Of a stretch of 64,000 nt of DNA, positions 38,091 to 46,678 are shown in pieces. Made by a program: the position numbers and the translations under genes. Positions within the stretch are counted from its first letter, which is position 1. The number at the start of each line of letters is the position of its first letter. Where the stretch lies: the NCBI GenBank assembly GCA_023381535.1, contig JAMCSN010000058.1, forward strand, positions 14,543-78,542, given 5' to 3'. Below the pieces are notes generated by a model, which worked only from the letters and a program-made list of their open reading frames with translations, was not told the origin of the DNA and did no database searches. The stretch is from Bacteroidota bacterium. Lineage in GTDB: Bacteria > Bacteroidota > Ignavibacteria > Ignavibacteriales > Melioribacteraceae.

Positions 38091-38444
38091 ATGCTACAGT
38101 TGAACCATAAGAAACTTGAAGTTTGGCAGGCAAGCGTTAATTTGGTAACCGAGATATATCTTATTACTAAAACTTTTCCGAAAGAAGAAATGTTTGGTTT
38201 GACGAATCAACTTAGAAGAGCGGCAATTTCTGTAACTTCAAATATCGCAGAAGGTTCTGCTCGAAAAAGCAATATTGAAAGAAAAAGATTCTATGAAATA
38301 TCGAGAGCTTCACTTGTAGAAATTGATTCTCAAATAGAAATTGCTATTCGTCTTGAATACTTAAATAAAGATCAAACAGAAAAAATCGGTTTATTGCTAA
38401 ATCAAATTTTTGCAATGCTCTCAAAATTAATTTTAAATACTTAA
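38091..38444 (+). CDS. Four-helix-bundle (23S rRNA IVS-type) protein
   Basis: A 117-residue all-helical protein of the IVSP/four-helix-bundle family (LEVWQASVNLVTEIY ... LRRAAISVTSNIAEGSAR ...). Members are common as strays in Bacteroidota intergenic DNA and in 23S rRNA intervening sequences; their function is unknown. It interrupts the tricarboxylate cluster and is bracketed by short GTGAAAGGTCAAAG-type repeats in opposite orientation, which suggests it arrived as a small insertion. Confidence 0.85.
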   Translation: MLQLNHKKLEVWQASVNLVTEIYLITKTFPKEEMFGLTNQLRRAAISVTSNIAEGSARKSNIERKRFYEISRASLVEIDSQIEIAIRLEYLNKDQTEKIGLLLNQIFAMLSKLILNT

Positions 38445-38506
38445 TGTATTATACCTTTTCACCTTTGACTTTTGACCTTTGACGGTTCACGTTTTTCGGA
38501 GAAGTT

Positions 38507-40480
38507 ATGTCTCAAACCTTAATCGAAAAAATTGCCCAACGTTATGCAGTTGATTTGCAGCCAAACCATATCGTACATGCCGGAGATTATTTATCCATTC
38601 GTCCCGCCTATGTAATGACACACGATAATACAGGTGCTGTTATCCCGAAATTTAAAAGTATCGGTGCGACCAAACTTGCAAATCCAAGACAAGTGGTTCA
38701 TACGCTCGATCATGATATTCAAAACAAAGACGAGAAAAATTTAGCCAAGTACAAGAAGATAGAAGAGTTTTCCAAATCAATGGGCGCAGATTTTTATCCA
38801 GCCGGACGCGGCATCGGTCATCAAATAATGATTGAAGAAGGTTATGCGTTCCCCGGCACTATGGCCGTCGCATCGGATAGTCATTCTAACATGTACGGAG
38901 GAATCGGATGCTTGGGAACGCCGATTGTTAGAACAGACGCAGCTGCAATTTGGGCAACCGGAAGAACATGGTGGCAAGTTCCACCAATCGCAAAAGTTGA
39001 ACTCAAAGGAAAACTTAGAACAGGCGTTACGGGTAAAGATGTGATAATTGCGCTTTGCGGATTTTTTAATCACGATGAAGTTCTAAATCACGCGATAGAA
39101 TTTACCGGAGACGGAATAAAATATTTAGATATCGATCAGCGTCTTTCAATTGCAAACATGACCACAGAATGGGGCGCACTTGCCGGCGTATTTCCAATCG
39201 ATGAAATAACACTTGGGTGGTTGAAACACCGTGCCGAGTTCATCGAGGCACGAGGTCTTGAAGGTGTGGCATCAGATGCGGACGGAAACGGAAAACATCC
39301 GCGAATCAACAAAGAAAAAATTGCGAAGCTTGAAAACGAACTTCCAAAACTGAAAGCCGATGCCGATGCATTTTACTCTAAAGAATTGGTTCTTGATCTG
39401 AGATCGATCGAACCGCATGTATCGGGACCTAACACGGTTAAGATTATGACGGCTGTTTCAGAAATCAAGAATAAAAAAGTAAAAATCAACAAAGCTTATT
39501 TAGTTTCGTGCGTTAACTCGCGCGTTGATGATTTGTCGGAAGCAGCATCAATTGTTCGCGGCAAAAAAATTGCCGAGCATGTTAAGTTTTATATCGGCGC
39601 TGCATCGAGTGAAGTTCAAAAAGAAAGTGAAGCTCGCGGATATTGGCAAACATTGCTTGAAGCCGGTGCTATGCCCCTTCCTCCGGGATGTGGACCTTGT
39701 ATTGGTCTCGGAACCGGATTATTGGAAGACGGCGAAGTTGGTATTTCGGCAACGAACAGAAATTTCAAAGGAAGAATGGGCTCGCCAAATGCGCAAGCTT
39801 ATCTCGCCTCACCAGCTGTTGTCGCTTCATCCGCTATTGCCGGATTTATCACTTTTGATTTTAATGAAAATACCGTGAAGGTTCTTGGTGAAATAAAAAT
39901 TAATTCCAAAAAGGAAGGCGCAAAATCATCCGTTAGAATCATACAAGGTTTTTCACCGCAAGTTGAGGGCGAATTAATTTTCTGCCATCAAGATAATTTA
40001 AACACAGATGGAATTTATCCCGGCAAGTACACTTACAATGATGACATGACTCCGCAAGATCAAGCCAAAGTTGTGATGGAAAATTACGATCCGGTATTTG
40101 GAAAAATTGTGAAGGCTGGAGATATTCTCGTCGGAGGTTTTAATTTCGGAACAGGAAGTTCTCGCGAGCAAGCAGCGACTGCTCTTAAGTATCGTGGTAT
40201 CCGATTGGTAATCGCCGGATCGTTCAACGAGACTTACAAACGAAATGCACTGAACAACGGATTTCTTCTTATTGAATGTCCCGAGCTTGTGAATGACTTG
40301 AAGAAAAAGTCCGGCAAAGGAAACTTAACCGTTAAGACGGAATTAATTTGCCAAATTGATTTTGAGAAGTCTTATATAACAGCAAATGGAAAAACATACT
40401 CAATCGATCCGGTGGGAGAAGCAGCGCAAGAACTGATTGTTACCGGCGGTCTTGAAAACTGGGTGAAAGATAATTTATAA
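38507..40480 (+). CDS. LYS4 (homoaconitase)-like aconitase-family dehydratase
   Basis: A 657-residue aconitase-superfamily enzyme with a 4Fe-4S cluster: one ligand Cys in VSCVNSR and two in PGCGPC, then the C-terminal swivelling domain with FNFGTGSSREQAATAL. Long stretches (YPAGRGIGHQIMIEEGYAFP, SDSHSNMYGGIG, NHAIEFTGD, IANMTTEWGAL) recall fungal LYS4 homoaconitases more than bacterial AcnA/AcnB. It may therefore isomerise homocitrate-type or (methyl)citrate-type substrates rather than citrate itself. The operon with an Icd-like dehydrogenase and citrate lyase subunits supports tricarboxylate chemistry. A CGGAGAAG site precedes the ATG. Confidence 0.85.
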   Translation: MSQTLIEKIAQRYAVDLQPNHIVHAGDYLSIRPAYVMTHDNTGAVIPKFKSIGATKLANPRQVVHTLDHDIQNKDEKNLAKYKKIEEFSKSMGADFYPAGRGIGHQIMIEEGYAFPGTMAVASDSHSNMYGGIGCLGTPIVRTDAAAIWATGRTWWQVPPIAKVELKGKLRTGVTGKDVIIALCGFFNHDEVLNHAIEFTGDGIKYLDIDQRLSIANMTTEWGALAGVFPIDEITLGWLKHRAEFIEARGLEGVASDADGNGKHPRINKEKIAKLENELPKLKADADAFYSKELVLDLRSIEPHVSGPNTVKIMTAVSEIKNKKVKINKAYLVSCVNSRVDDLSEAASIVRGKKIAEHVKFYIGAASSEVQKESEARGYWQTLLEAGAMPLPPGCGPCIGLGTGLLEDGEVGISATNRNFKGRMGSPNAQAYLASPAVVASSAIAGFITFDFNENTVKVLGEIKINSKKEGAKSSVRIIQGFSPQVEGELIFCHQDNLNTDGIYPGKYTYNDDMTPQDQAKVVMENYDPVFGKIVKAGDILVGGFNFGTGSSREQAATALKYRGIRLVIAGSFNETYKRNALNNGFLLIECPELVNDLKKKSGKGNLTVKTELICQIDFEKSYITANGKTYSIDPVGEAAQELIVTGGLENWVKDNL

Positions 40481-40498
40481 TTAGTAATTTTTGAAAAA

Positions 40499-40592
40499 TA
40501 AGGAATGGAACACGGATGAACGCGGATTAAACGAATCAACGCGGATTACATCTGCGTAAATCCGTTAAATCCGTGTTATCTGCGTTCTATCA
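40499..40592. repeat. Imperfect inverted repeat in the 397-base gap before the MmgE/PrpD gene
   Basis: The spacer holds the unit AACGCGGATT twice and, further on, AATCCGTGTT with related arms (AACACGGAT ... ATCTGCGTT), giving a long imperfect hairpin. This is a dispersed intergenic repeat of a type seen in this group rather than a gene. Past 40600 the spacer (to 40877) has no convincing gene; an AACAAGGATTAG site precedes the MmgE/PrpD ATG. Confidence 0.55.
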
Positions 40593-40877
40593 AAGGTTGT
40601 TTTTCTCCGTAGAATTAATCTTTCAGAAGTTTCAATTGATAATTCCCCAAAAAACGAAATAGAATTTTGAACAACCGCAAGAAATTGGATTGCTAAACTG
40701 AGTTCAAAAGGATAATTTAACGTTAGAGATTTTTCAGAACAAACGACACAAATGCTGAAAAAGAAATCACATACAGAAAAACATTTCTTCCCGTTCCTAA
40801 ACTTTCCGAAAATTTTCGAAACCAACTGGCAAAATAAGTAGTTCCCTTTTCTCAACAACTTAACAAGGATTAGCACT

Positions 40878-42401
40878 ATGGAGAAGTCCGTATCTCGTGT
40901 TATTTCTGAATTTGCGTTCAATCTGAAATACAAGGATTTACCAAAAGAGGTTATAAATGAAGTAAAAAGATTTTTATATGATTCAATCGGATGTGCGTTC
41001 GGCGCATACGATGCAAAGGATGTTAAAATTCTTCGCAACGTTTATAAACAAATGGGCGGGCGTCCGGAAGCAACCGTAATTGCATTTGGCGAAAAACTTC
41101 CGGCAGTAAATGCAACGCTGATAAATTCGCAGATGATCCGTTCACTGGATTTCAACGATATCTATTGGAAAGAAGATCCATCGCATCCTTCCGATTTAAT
41201 TCCAGCCGCGCTTGCATGTGCGGAACTCGTCGGCGCTTCAATGAAAGATGTGATCGTTGCAATTGTCCTCGGTTATGAATTTGAACAGCGTCTTTGCGAA
41301 TTTGCGGTACCGGGAATACGCGAACGTAAATGGCATCATGCAACACTAACACAATTTGTTTCGCCGATAGTTGCCGGGAAGATTTTGGGTTTGAGTGTAG
41401 ATCAAATGGTGAATGCAATCGGAATAAGCGGCTCGCATAATTACACCATCGGTTGCCCGGCTGCCGGAAAACTAACAATGATGAAAAACACGGTTGACCC
41501 GATGGCGGTACAAAGCGGCGTGGTTGCGGCTCTGCTTGCCAAAAACGGATTCACCGGAACCGAAGCGGTCTTCGAAGGTAAAGAAGGATTCATGGATTGT
41601 TTCCACGGCTGGGATCCAAAAAGAAAAAAATCAAATCCGGTTAAAATGCTCGGACGAGAACACTTAAATGACCTCAGTTGGAATTTAAATAAACTCATTG
41701 GCAATCTTGGCAAATCTTACAAAATTCAAGAATGCAGTATGAAAGCTTTTCCTACTGAAGCACTAACACACACGCACATTTCTGCAGTTCTCAAAGCCGT
41801 GCTAAAGAACGATATCCAATATGATGAAATTGAATTAGTGACCGTAACCACTATTGCACGTGCGTGCGATATCCTTTTCGATCCGCAAAAATACAAACCG
41901 GAATCACGCGAAACGGCTGATCACTCACTACCCTACTGTATTGCTGCTGCAATCGTAGATAGAAAAATAACTACACATACTTTTTCCGATGAGAAGCTCA
42001 GCGATCCGAGAATTTGGCAAGTGATCAATAGAATTCGCGGTGAGGCATCGCTTGAATTCGAGAAAATGTTTCCGGAGAAACAGCCGTCAAGAGTTGTTAT
42101 CAAAACCAAAGACGGTAAAGAATATTCAGAGTATCTCGAATACCCGAAAGGTCATCCGAAAGAGCCAATGACCATGGATGACTTAGAAAACAAATTCAAT
42201 TCTCTTTCAGAAGGATTGCTAAACAAGAAACGTCAACTAGAAATCAAAGATTTAATATTCAATTGCGAAAACTTCAGCGCAAGAAAATTTATGTCGAGAT
42301 TGGCATTGAAGACCAACAGGGCTGATCACGCTGAAGTTGAAATCAAAAAGGTGAAACATGGCAGTGCCAAAAAAAGCATCGGCAGGAAAGCGCGGAGATA
42401 A
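40878..42401 (+). CDS. MmgE/PrpD-family protein (2-methylcitrate dehydratase-like)
   Basis: A 507-residue MmgE/PrpD protein; the family includes 2-methylcitrate dehydratase and cis-aconitate decarboxylase. SLDFNDIYWKEDPSHPSD (about 93-110) and KWHHATLTQF ... GCPAAGKLTMMKN match active-site regions. It likely dehydrates or rearranges a tricarboxylic acid between the dehydratase and lyase steps. It carries a lysine-rich C-terminal extension (about 470-507) that overlaps the next gene by 44 bases, giving translational coupling. Substrate specificity cannot be read from sequence. Confidence 0.88.
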   Translation: MEKSVSRVISEFAFNLKYKDLPKEVINEVKRFLYDSIGCAFGAYDAKDVKILRNVYKQMGGRPEATVIAFGEKLPAVNATLINSQMIRSLDFNDIYWKEDPSHPSDLIPAALACAELVGASMKDVIVAIVLGYEFEQRLCEFAVPGIRERKWHHATLTQFVSPIVAGKILGLSVDQMVNAIGISGSHNYTIGCPAAGKLTMMKNTVDPMAVQSGVVAALLAKNGFTGTEAVFEGKEGFMDCFHGWDPKRKKSNPVKMLGREHLNDLSWNLNKLIGNLGKSYKIQECSMKAFPTEALTHTHISAVLKAVLKNDIQYDEIELVTVTTIARACDILFDPQKYKPESRETADHSLPYCIAAAIVDRKITTHTFSDEKLSDPRIWQVINRIRGEASLEFEKMFPEKQPSRVVIKTKDGKEYSEYLEYPKGHPKEPMTMDDLENKFNSLSEGLLNKKRQLEIKDLIFNCENFSARKFMSRLALKTNRADHAEVEIKKVKHGSAKKSIGRKARR

Positions 42402-43572
42402 AATCCGTTCCGATTGTTTCGTAGAAATCGAATTAGCGAACAAAGGCGGCGTTAGAACTTCCGTTGTCAGCAAGGTAGATTCGATGTACGGACAGAGCAT
42501 AAACGATCTACTGATTGCGATGTGCGACTTCTTCGAGTTAAAACATGCGTCAATCATAGTCGAAGATTACGGCGCTCTTCCCTTCACACTCGCAGCTAGA
42601 TTCGAAACAGCGTACAAAATGCTCAAACCGGAAAACACAAATGAATTCCTGCCGTCGTTTCATAAAAACAATCGCAAAGGAACATCGAAAGATAGATTGA
42701 GAAAAAGCCGGTTATATTTGCCCGGCAACGAACCAAAATTTTTTCCGAATGCCGGACTTCATAAACCGGACGCAGTAATTCTTGATCTCGAAGACAGTGT
42801 CGCACCATCTGAAAAAAAATCTGCTCGATACTTGGTTCGCAATGCGTTGCGTGCCGTTAATTTTTACGGCTCTGAAAGAATGGTGAGAATCAACCAGTTG
42901 CCGATGGGATTGGACGATCTCAAGTTTGTGGTTCCTCACAATGTTCACGTGATACTAATTCCAAAATGCGAATCGGCGATGACAATAAAAGATGTTGAAG
43001 AAGAAATTAATATCATCAAAGCCGAACACAACATTTCTTGCGAGATTTATTTAATGCCGATTATCGAAAGCGCGTTAGGTGTTGTTAAAGCTTACGAGAT
43101 TGCTTCGGCATCGGATAAAATTTGCGCGCTAACGATCGGGCTTGAAGATTACACTGCGGACATCGGAGTTGAACGCACGAACGAAGGCAAAGAAAGTATT
43201 TATGCAAGATCAACTGTGGTTAATGCGGCAAAAGCTGCCGGAGTTCAGGCAATTGATTCCGTTTTTTCGGACGTTGATGATATGGAAGGTTTACGCACAA
43301 ATGTGATGGAAGCAAAATCATTAGGATTCGAAGGCAAGGGGTGTATTCATCCCCGTCAGATTCCGATTGTTCATGAAGCATTCGCACCGACTGAAAAAGA
43401 AATTGAGAAAGCAAAAAAAATTGTTCTGGCATTCGAAGAAGCACAAAAAAAAGGAATGGGGGTTGTATCACTTGGAAGTAAAATGATAGACGCACCGGTT
43501 GTAAAGCGTGCTCAACATACAATTGAGCTTGCAATCTTAAATCAACTCTTAAACAAGAATTGGAACAAATAA
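42358..43572 (+). CDS. citE: Citrate lyase gamma-beta fusion (CitD-CitE)
   Basis: A 404-residue protein. Residues 1-85 resemble the citrate lyase acyl-carrier subunit CitD: the SAGKRGDKIRSDCFVEIEL start, with Ser18 where CitD carries its phosphoribosyl-dephospho-CoA arm, and the DYGALPFTLAARFETA end (CitD: DKGAL...RAR). Residues 118-404 are the CitE (HpcH/HpaI-like) lyase with LYLPGNEPKF, DLEDSVAPSEK and GLEDYTADIGVERT metal-binding blocks. In known citrate lyases CitD and CitE are separate, so this is a fusion of carrier and lyase. It overlaps the MmgE/PrpD gene and precedes citF by 34 bases. Citramalate- or methylcitrate-lyase activity is an alternative. Confidence 0.85.
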   Translation: MAVPKKASAGKRGDKIRSDCFVEIELANKGGVRTSVVSKVDSMYGQSINDLLIAMCDFFELKHASIIVEDYGALPFTLAARFETAYKMLKPENTNEFLPSFHKNNRKGTSKDRLRKSRLYLPGNEPKFFPNAGLHKPDAVILDLEDSVAPSEKKSARYLVRNALRAVNFYGSERMVRINQLPMGLDDLKFVVPHNVHVILIPKCESAMTIKDVEEEINIIKAEHNISCEIYLMPIIESALGVVKAYEIASASDKICALTIGLEDYTADIGVERTNEGKESIYARSTVVNAAKAAGVQAIDSVFSDVDDMEGLRTNVMEAKSLGFEGKGCIHPRQIPIVHEAFAPTEKEIEKAKKIVLAFEEAQKKGMGVVSLGSKMIDAPVVKRAQHTIELAILNQLLNKNWNK

Positions 43573-43606
43573 CAATTGAACCATATAACAATAGAACAAT
43601 AATAAA

Positions 43607-45160
43607 ATGAAAATGATAAAGAATGCTGCATCTAGATTCATCCCAACCGAAGTCAACCGGGAAAAACAAATCCCGTTCAAGGGCGTCGATAAATTCAAAC
43701 CGAGCGGCAGAATTGCCTCGCCGAAAATTTCTTCTTGTGCCGATTTTCCAGCTGATGGGAACAAAGTCGTTAAGGATTTGAAAACAGCATTGAAGAAAGC
43801 CGGAATGAAAGACGGAATGACAATTTCAACTCATCATCATCTTCGCAACGGCGACATACTTACAAATTATCTTTTCGATGTGATTCATTCAATGGAAATA
43901 AAAAACATCCGTTGGTTTCCGAGCGCATCGTTCCCTTGTCACGAACACTTAATAAAATATTTGGAAGACGGAACGATTCATCACATCGAAGGAAGCATGA
44001 ACGGACCGCTTGGTAAATTTACAAGCGAAGGTAAAATGAAAGGCATCGGAGTACTTCGCTCACACGGCGGAAGATATCAATCGGTTCAAGATGGAGAAGT
44101 TCACATTGATATTGCTGTGATTGCTGCGCCAACTTCAGATCCGTTTGGAAATGCAAATGGTGTTCAAGGTAAATCAGCCTGCGGCGGATTGGGATTTGCG
44201 CTCGCCGATTCCGAATACGCGGACAAGGTAATTGTCGTTACCGACAATCTTGTTCCGTTCCCTTGCGTACCGTGGCAGATTCAAGGCAATAATGTTGATT
44301 ACGTTGTTGAAGTTGAGTCGCTTGGCGATCCGACAAAAATTGTAAGCGGAACAACCGAAATCACCAAGAGTCCGGACAGATTATTGATCGCCGAGTACAT
44401 CGCAAAGTTTTTGGATGAAGCCGGAATCGTGAAAGATGGATTTTCATTTCAAGCAGGCGCCGGTGGAACAAGCTTGGCATTCATTCCTTTTATAAAAGAA
44501 ATAATGAAACGAAAAGGAGTTAAGGCGAGTTTTGTGCGCGGCGGTTCGTCAAAGTATTTGGTTGAAATGCTTGAGGAAGGATTGATCAACTATATTCTCG
44601 ATGGACAAACTTTTGATCTTGAAGGTGTACGTTCGATGCGGGAAAATCAGAAACATGTTATGACATCTCCTTTCACAAGTTATAACTATCACGGCAAAGG
44701 AAATTTTGCTTCGATTGTTGATGCCGCCATTCTCGGCGCAACTGAAGTTGATTTGAATTTCAATGCCAATGTTGTTTCCCACTCGGACGGTTATTTACTC
44801 CACGGAATCGGCGGATGGCAAAATTGTTTGTTCTCAAAATGTACAATTCTTGCAGTCCCCTCTTTCCGCGACCGCATTCCGGTTATTGTTGATGAAGCTA
44901 CTACATTATGCGGTCCCGGTGAATTGATAGATGTCATCGTAACCGAAAGAGGAATCGCGATCAATCCGAGAAGAAAAGATTTGCTAGATGCTGTAAAAAA
45001 ATCTTCTTTGCCGATCCGCTCATTAAAAGAAATACAAAAAGAGGTTTACGAAATTTGCGGCGGCGCTCCGGCTAGACCTAGTTTGGACAAGAACAAAGTT
45101 GTTGCGGTGGTAAAATGGGTTGACGGAACCGTGCTGGATTCGGTTTACAAAATCATGTGA
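43607..45160 (+). CDS. citF: Citrate lyase alpha subunit (CitF)
   Basis: A 517-residue CitF, normal length, the acyl-transferase subunit that exchanges acetyl and citryl groups on the carrier. DGMTISTHHHLRNGD, FGNANGVQGKSACGGLGFA, FQAGAGGTSLAFIPF and RDRIPVIVDEATTLCGPGE match the E. coli enzyme closely. Genes for the ligase CitC and prosthetic-group enzymes CitX/CitG are not in the window and must lie elsewhere if the complex is active. It is the last plus-strand gene of the tricarboxylate cluster. Confidence 0.94.
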   Translation: MKMIKNAASRFIPTEVNREKQIPFKGVDKFKPSGRIASPKISSCADFPADGNKVVKDLKTALKKAGMKDGMTISTHHHLRNGDILTNYLFDVIHSMEIKNIRWFPSASFPCHEHLIKYLEDGTIHHIEGSMNGPLGKFTSEGKMKGIGVLRSHGGRYQSVQDGEVHIDIAVIAAPTSDPFGNANGVQGKSACGGLGFALADSEYADKVIVVTDNLVPFPCVPWQIQGNNVDYVVEVESLGDPTKIVSGTTEITKSPDRLLIAEYIAKFLDEAGIVKDGFSFQAGAGGTSLAFIPFIKEIMKRKGVKASFVRGGSSKYLVEMLEEGLINYILDGQTFDLEGVRSMRENQKHVMTSPFTSYNYHGKGNFASIVDAAILGATEVDLNFNANVVSHSDGYLLHGIGGWQNCLFSKCTILAVPSFRDRIPVIVDEATTLCGPGELIDVIVTERGIAINPRRKDLLDAVKKSSLPIRSLKEIQKEVYEICGGAPARPSLDKNKVVAVVKWVDGTVLDSVYKIM

Positions 45161-45198
45161 TGAGCCGCAATTGTTTTTTTATTGTTGCACGGTCCGTT

Positions 45199-46653
45199 TT
45201 AAAAATTACCGACTTTAAATTTCCCGATACCATCTTCAAAAGTGCCAAACCAAATATTGTTGGCATTATCCATAGTTATTGTTTGTATTCTGTAAAGAGG
45301 TAATGCTGAATTTGCGGTGTCATAACTGGTAAGAATTCCCATGTCGTCATTTAAAACACACAACCTATTTTTGTTACCAAAAATCAAGTGCTCATTCTTT
45401 GCGTAAAGTGAATAGGTTAGATTAAAAAGAAAAGCGCTATTTGTATATTTTGACCATCCACTACCATCGTAAAAAATTAAGTCTGTTGTTTTAGAATCAG
45501 TATTTAGAACACTAACCCACACTCTGCCAAGTTTATCTGTTGTCATCGCTTGAACATATTCAAGAGAGACATATTCTATATCTGTATTTGAATTATTAAA
45601 GAAGCTCCAGGACTTACCATCGTACAAGCTAATGCCATTGAATACCGATCCAATCCAAATTCTATTTGATTTATCGACTGCAATACAAGTAACAAAATTT
45701 TCTTTTAAGCCGGAGTTTGTTATTGTAAACGTTTGCCAGCTCCCGTTGGAATATTGCACCAACCCTTTTTGAGTACCAATCCATGTATCCCCAGAATGAT
45801 CAAAAGTTATTGCCGTGAGATTCAAATCCGGCAAGTTTGATGAGTAATCGCTCCAAACACCGTTGTCAAAGATCATCAAACCGTTCTCTGTACCGATCCA
45901 CTTTCTGTTTTGTTCATCCACTGCAACGCAAGTAATTATGTCTGATGGCAAGGGAGAATTCTGCATTGTGTATGTCACAAATTTTTTACCGCTGAAACTC
46001 ATCAAACCTCTATCGGTTCCAATCCAAATTTTATTTTGTTTATCGCACGTGATCGCGCTAATATAATTGCTAATCGTCTGTGAATTTCTTTTGTTATAAC
46101 TAACCCACTTGCTGGTGTCTTCAAGAGTTAGAAAAACATTTGCTGTTGTACTTGCTATAACTGTTACATCTGAACTATCGGGTCTATGAAGAGCAGTTGT
46201 AAATTTAACTTTGTAGTTGCCTGGAACGAGACGGCTAAGCGTGATAGGAGTTTTCTTATTTGTCAAAGTATCGTTTAGCCATATATCGGCTCCATTAGGA
46301 TTTGAAGTACAGTCAATCTTGCCAACGTTTTTGGTATTTAATGTGAAATCGACGAAAACATTTTTGGTTTGTCCGGCAAGTACATTTACGCTAAAAGTTG
46401 TATCGGAATACAAGGGAAGTTTCAACGTAATAATGTTGTTATCTGCGGGTAGCCATTTTACCGTATCCGGTGTTTGAATCCCTAAGTTCTTGTCGTTCAA
46501 ATAAATCGTTGCGTGGGATGGTTTGGATTGAATGAATACTTTTCTATTCTGTGTTGTCTGCCCATCTGGTGAACTAGTATAAACAGATTGTTCACACGAC
46601 ATTAAACAACAGCTGAGAAGTAAAACAAGAATTATTTTCATCAACTTCATCAT
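45199..46653 (-). CDS. PEGA-domain beta-propeller lipoprotein (tandem copy 3)
   Basis: A roughly 485-residue lipoprotein (lipobox ...CLMSC, followed by EQSVYT) with two PEGA domains (SKPSHATIYLNDKNLGIQTPD and SNPNGADIWLNDTLTNKKTP) and then a run of two-component-regulator-type propeller repeats (IWIGTDRGLMSF, KWIGTENGLMIFD, TWIGTQKGLVQYS and more). It is anchored in the outer or inner membrane and exposes a propeller, probably a binding module. It is the last of three tandem paralogues; the frame extends 48 codons upstream of the chosen start into the neighbouring copy, so ATG 46653 (or 46650) is preferred. The function is unknown. Confidence 0.8.
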   Translation of the reverse strand: MMKLMKIILVLLLSCCLMSCEQSVYTSSPDGQTTQNRKVFIQSKPSHATIYLNDKNLGIQTPDTVKWLPADNNIITLKLPLYSDTTFSVNVLAGQTKNVFVDFTLNTKNVGKIDCTSNPNGADIWLNDTLTNKKTPITLSRLVPGNYKVKFTTALHRPDSSDVTVIASTTANVFLTLEDTSKWVSYNKRNSQTISNYISAITCDKQNKIWIGTDRGLMSFSGKKFVTYTMQNSPLPSDIITCVAVDEQNRKWIGTENGLMIFDNGVWSDYSSNLPDLNLTAITFDHSGDTWIGTQKGLVQYSNGSWQTFTITNSGLKENFVTCIAVDKSNRIWIGSVFNGISLYDGKSWSFFNNSNTDIEYVSLEYVQAMTTDKLGRVWVSVLNTDSKTTDLIFYDGSGWSKYTNSAFLFNLTYSLYAKNEHLIFGNKNRLCVLNDDMGILTSYDTANSALPLYRIQTITMDNANNIWFGTFEDGIGKFKVGNF

Positions 46654-46678
46654 GCATAATTCAAAAGTTTGGCATTTA

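Noticed and set aside
40565..41038. 157-residue minus-strand frame in the gap before the MmgE/PrpD gene
   Set aside because: It overlaps the start of the well-supported MmgE/PrpD gene and covers an intergenic repeat; no recognisable protein features.
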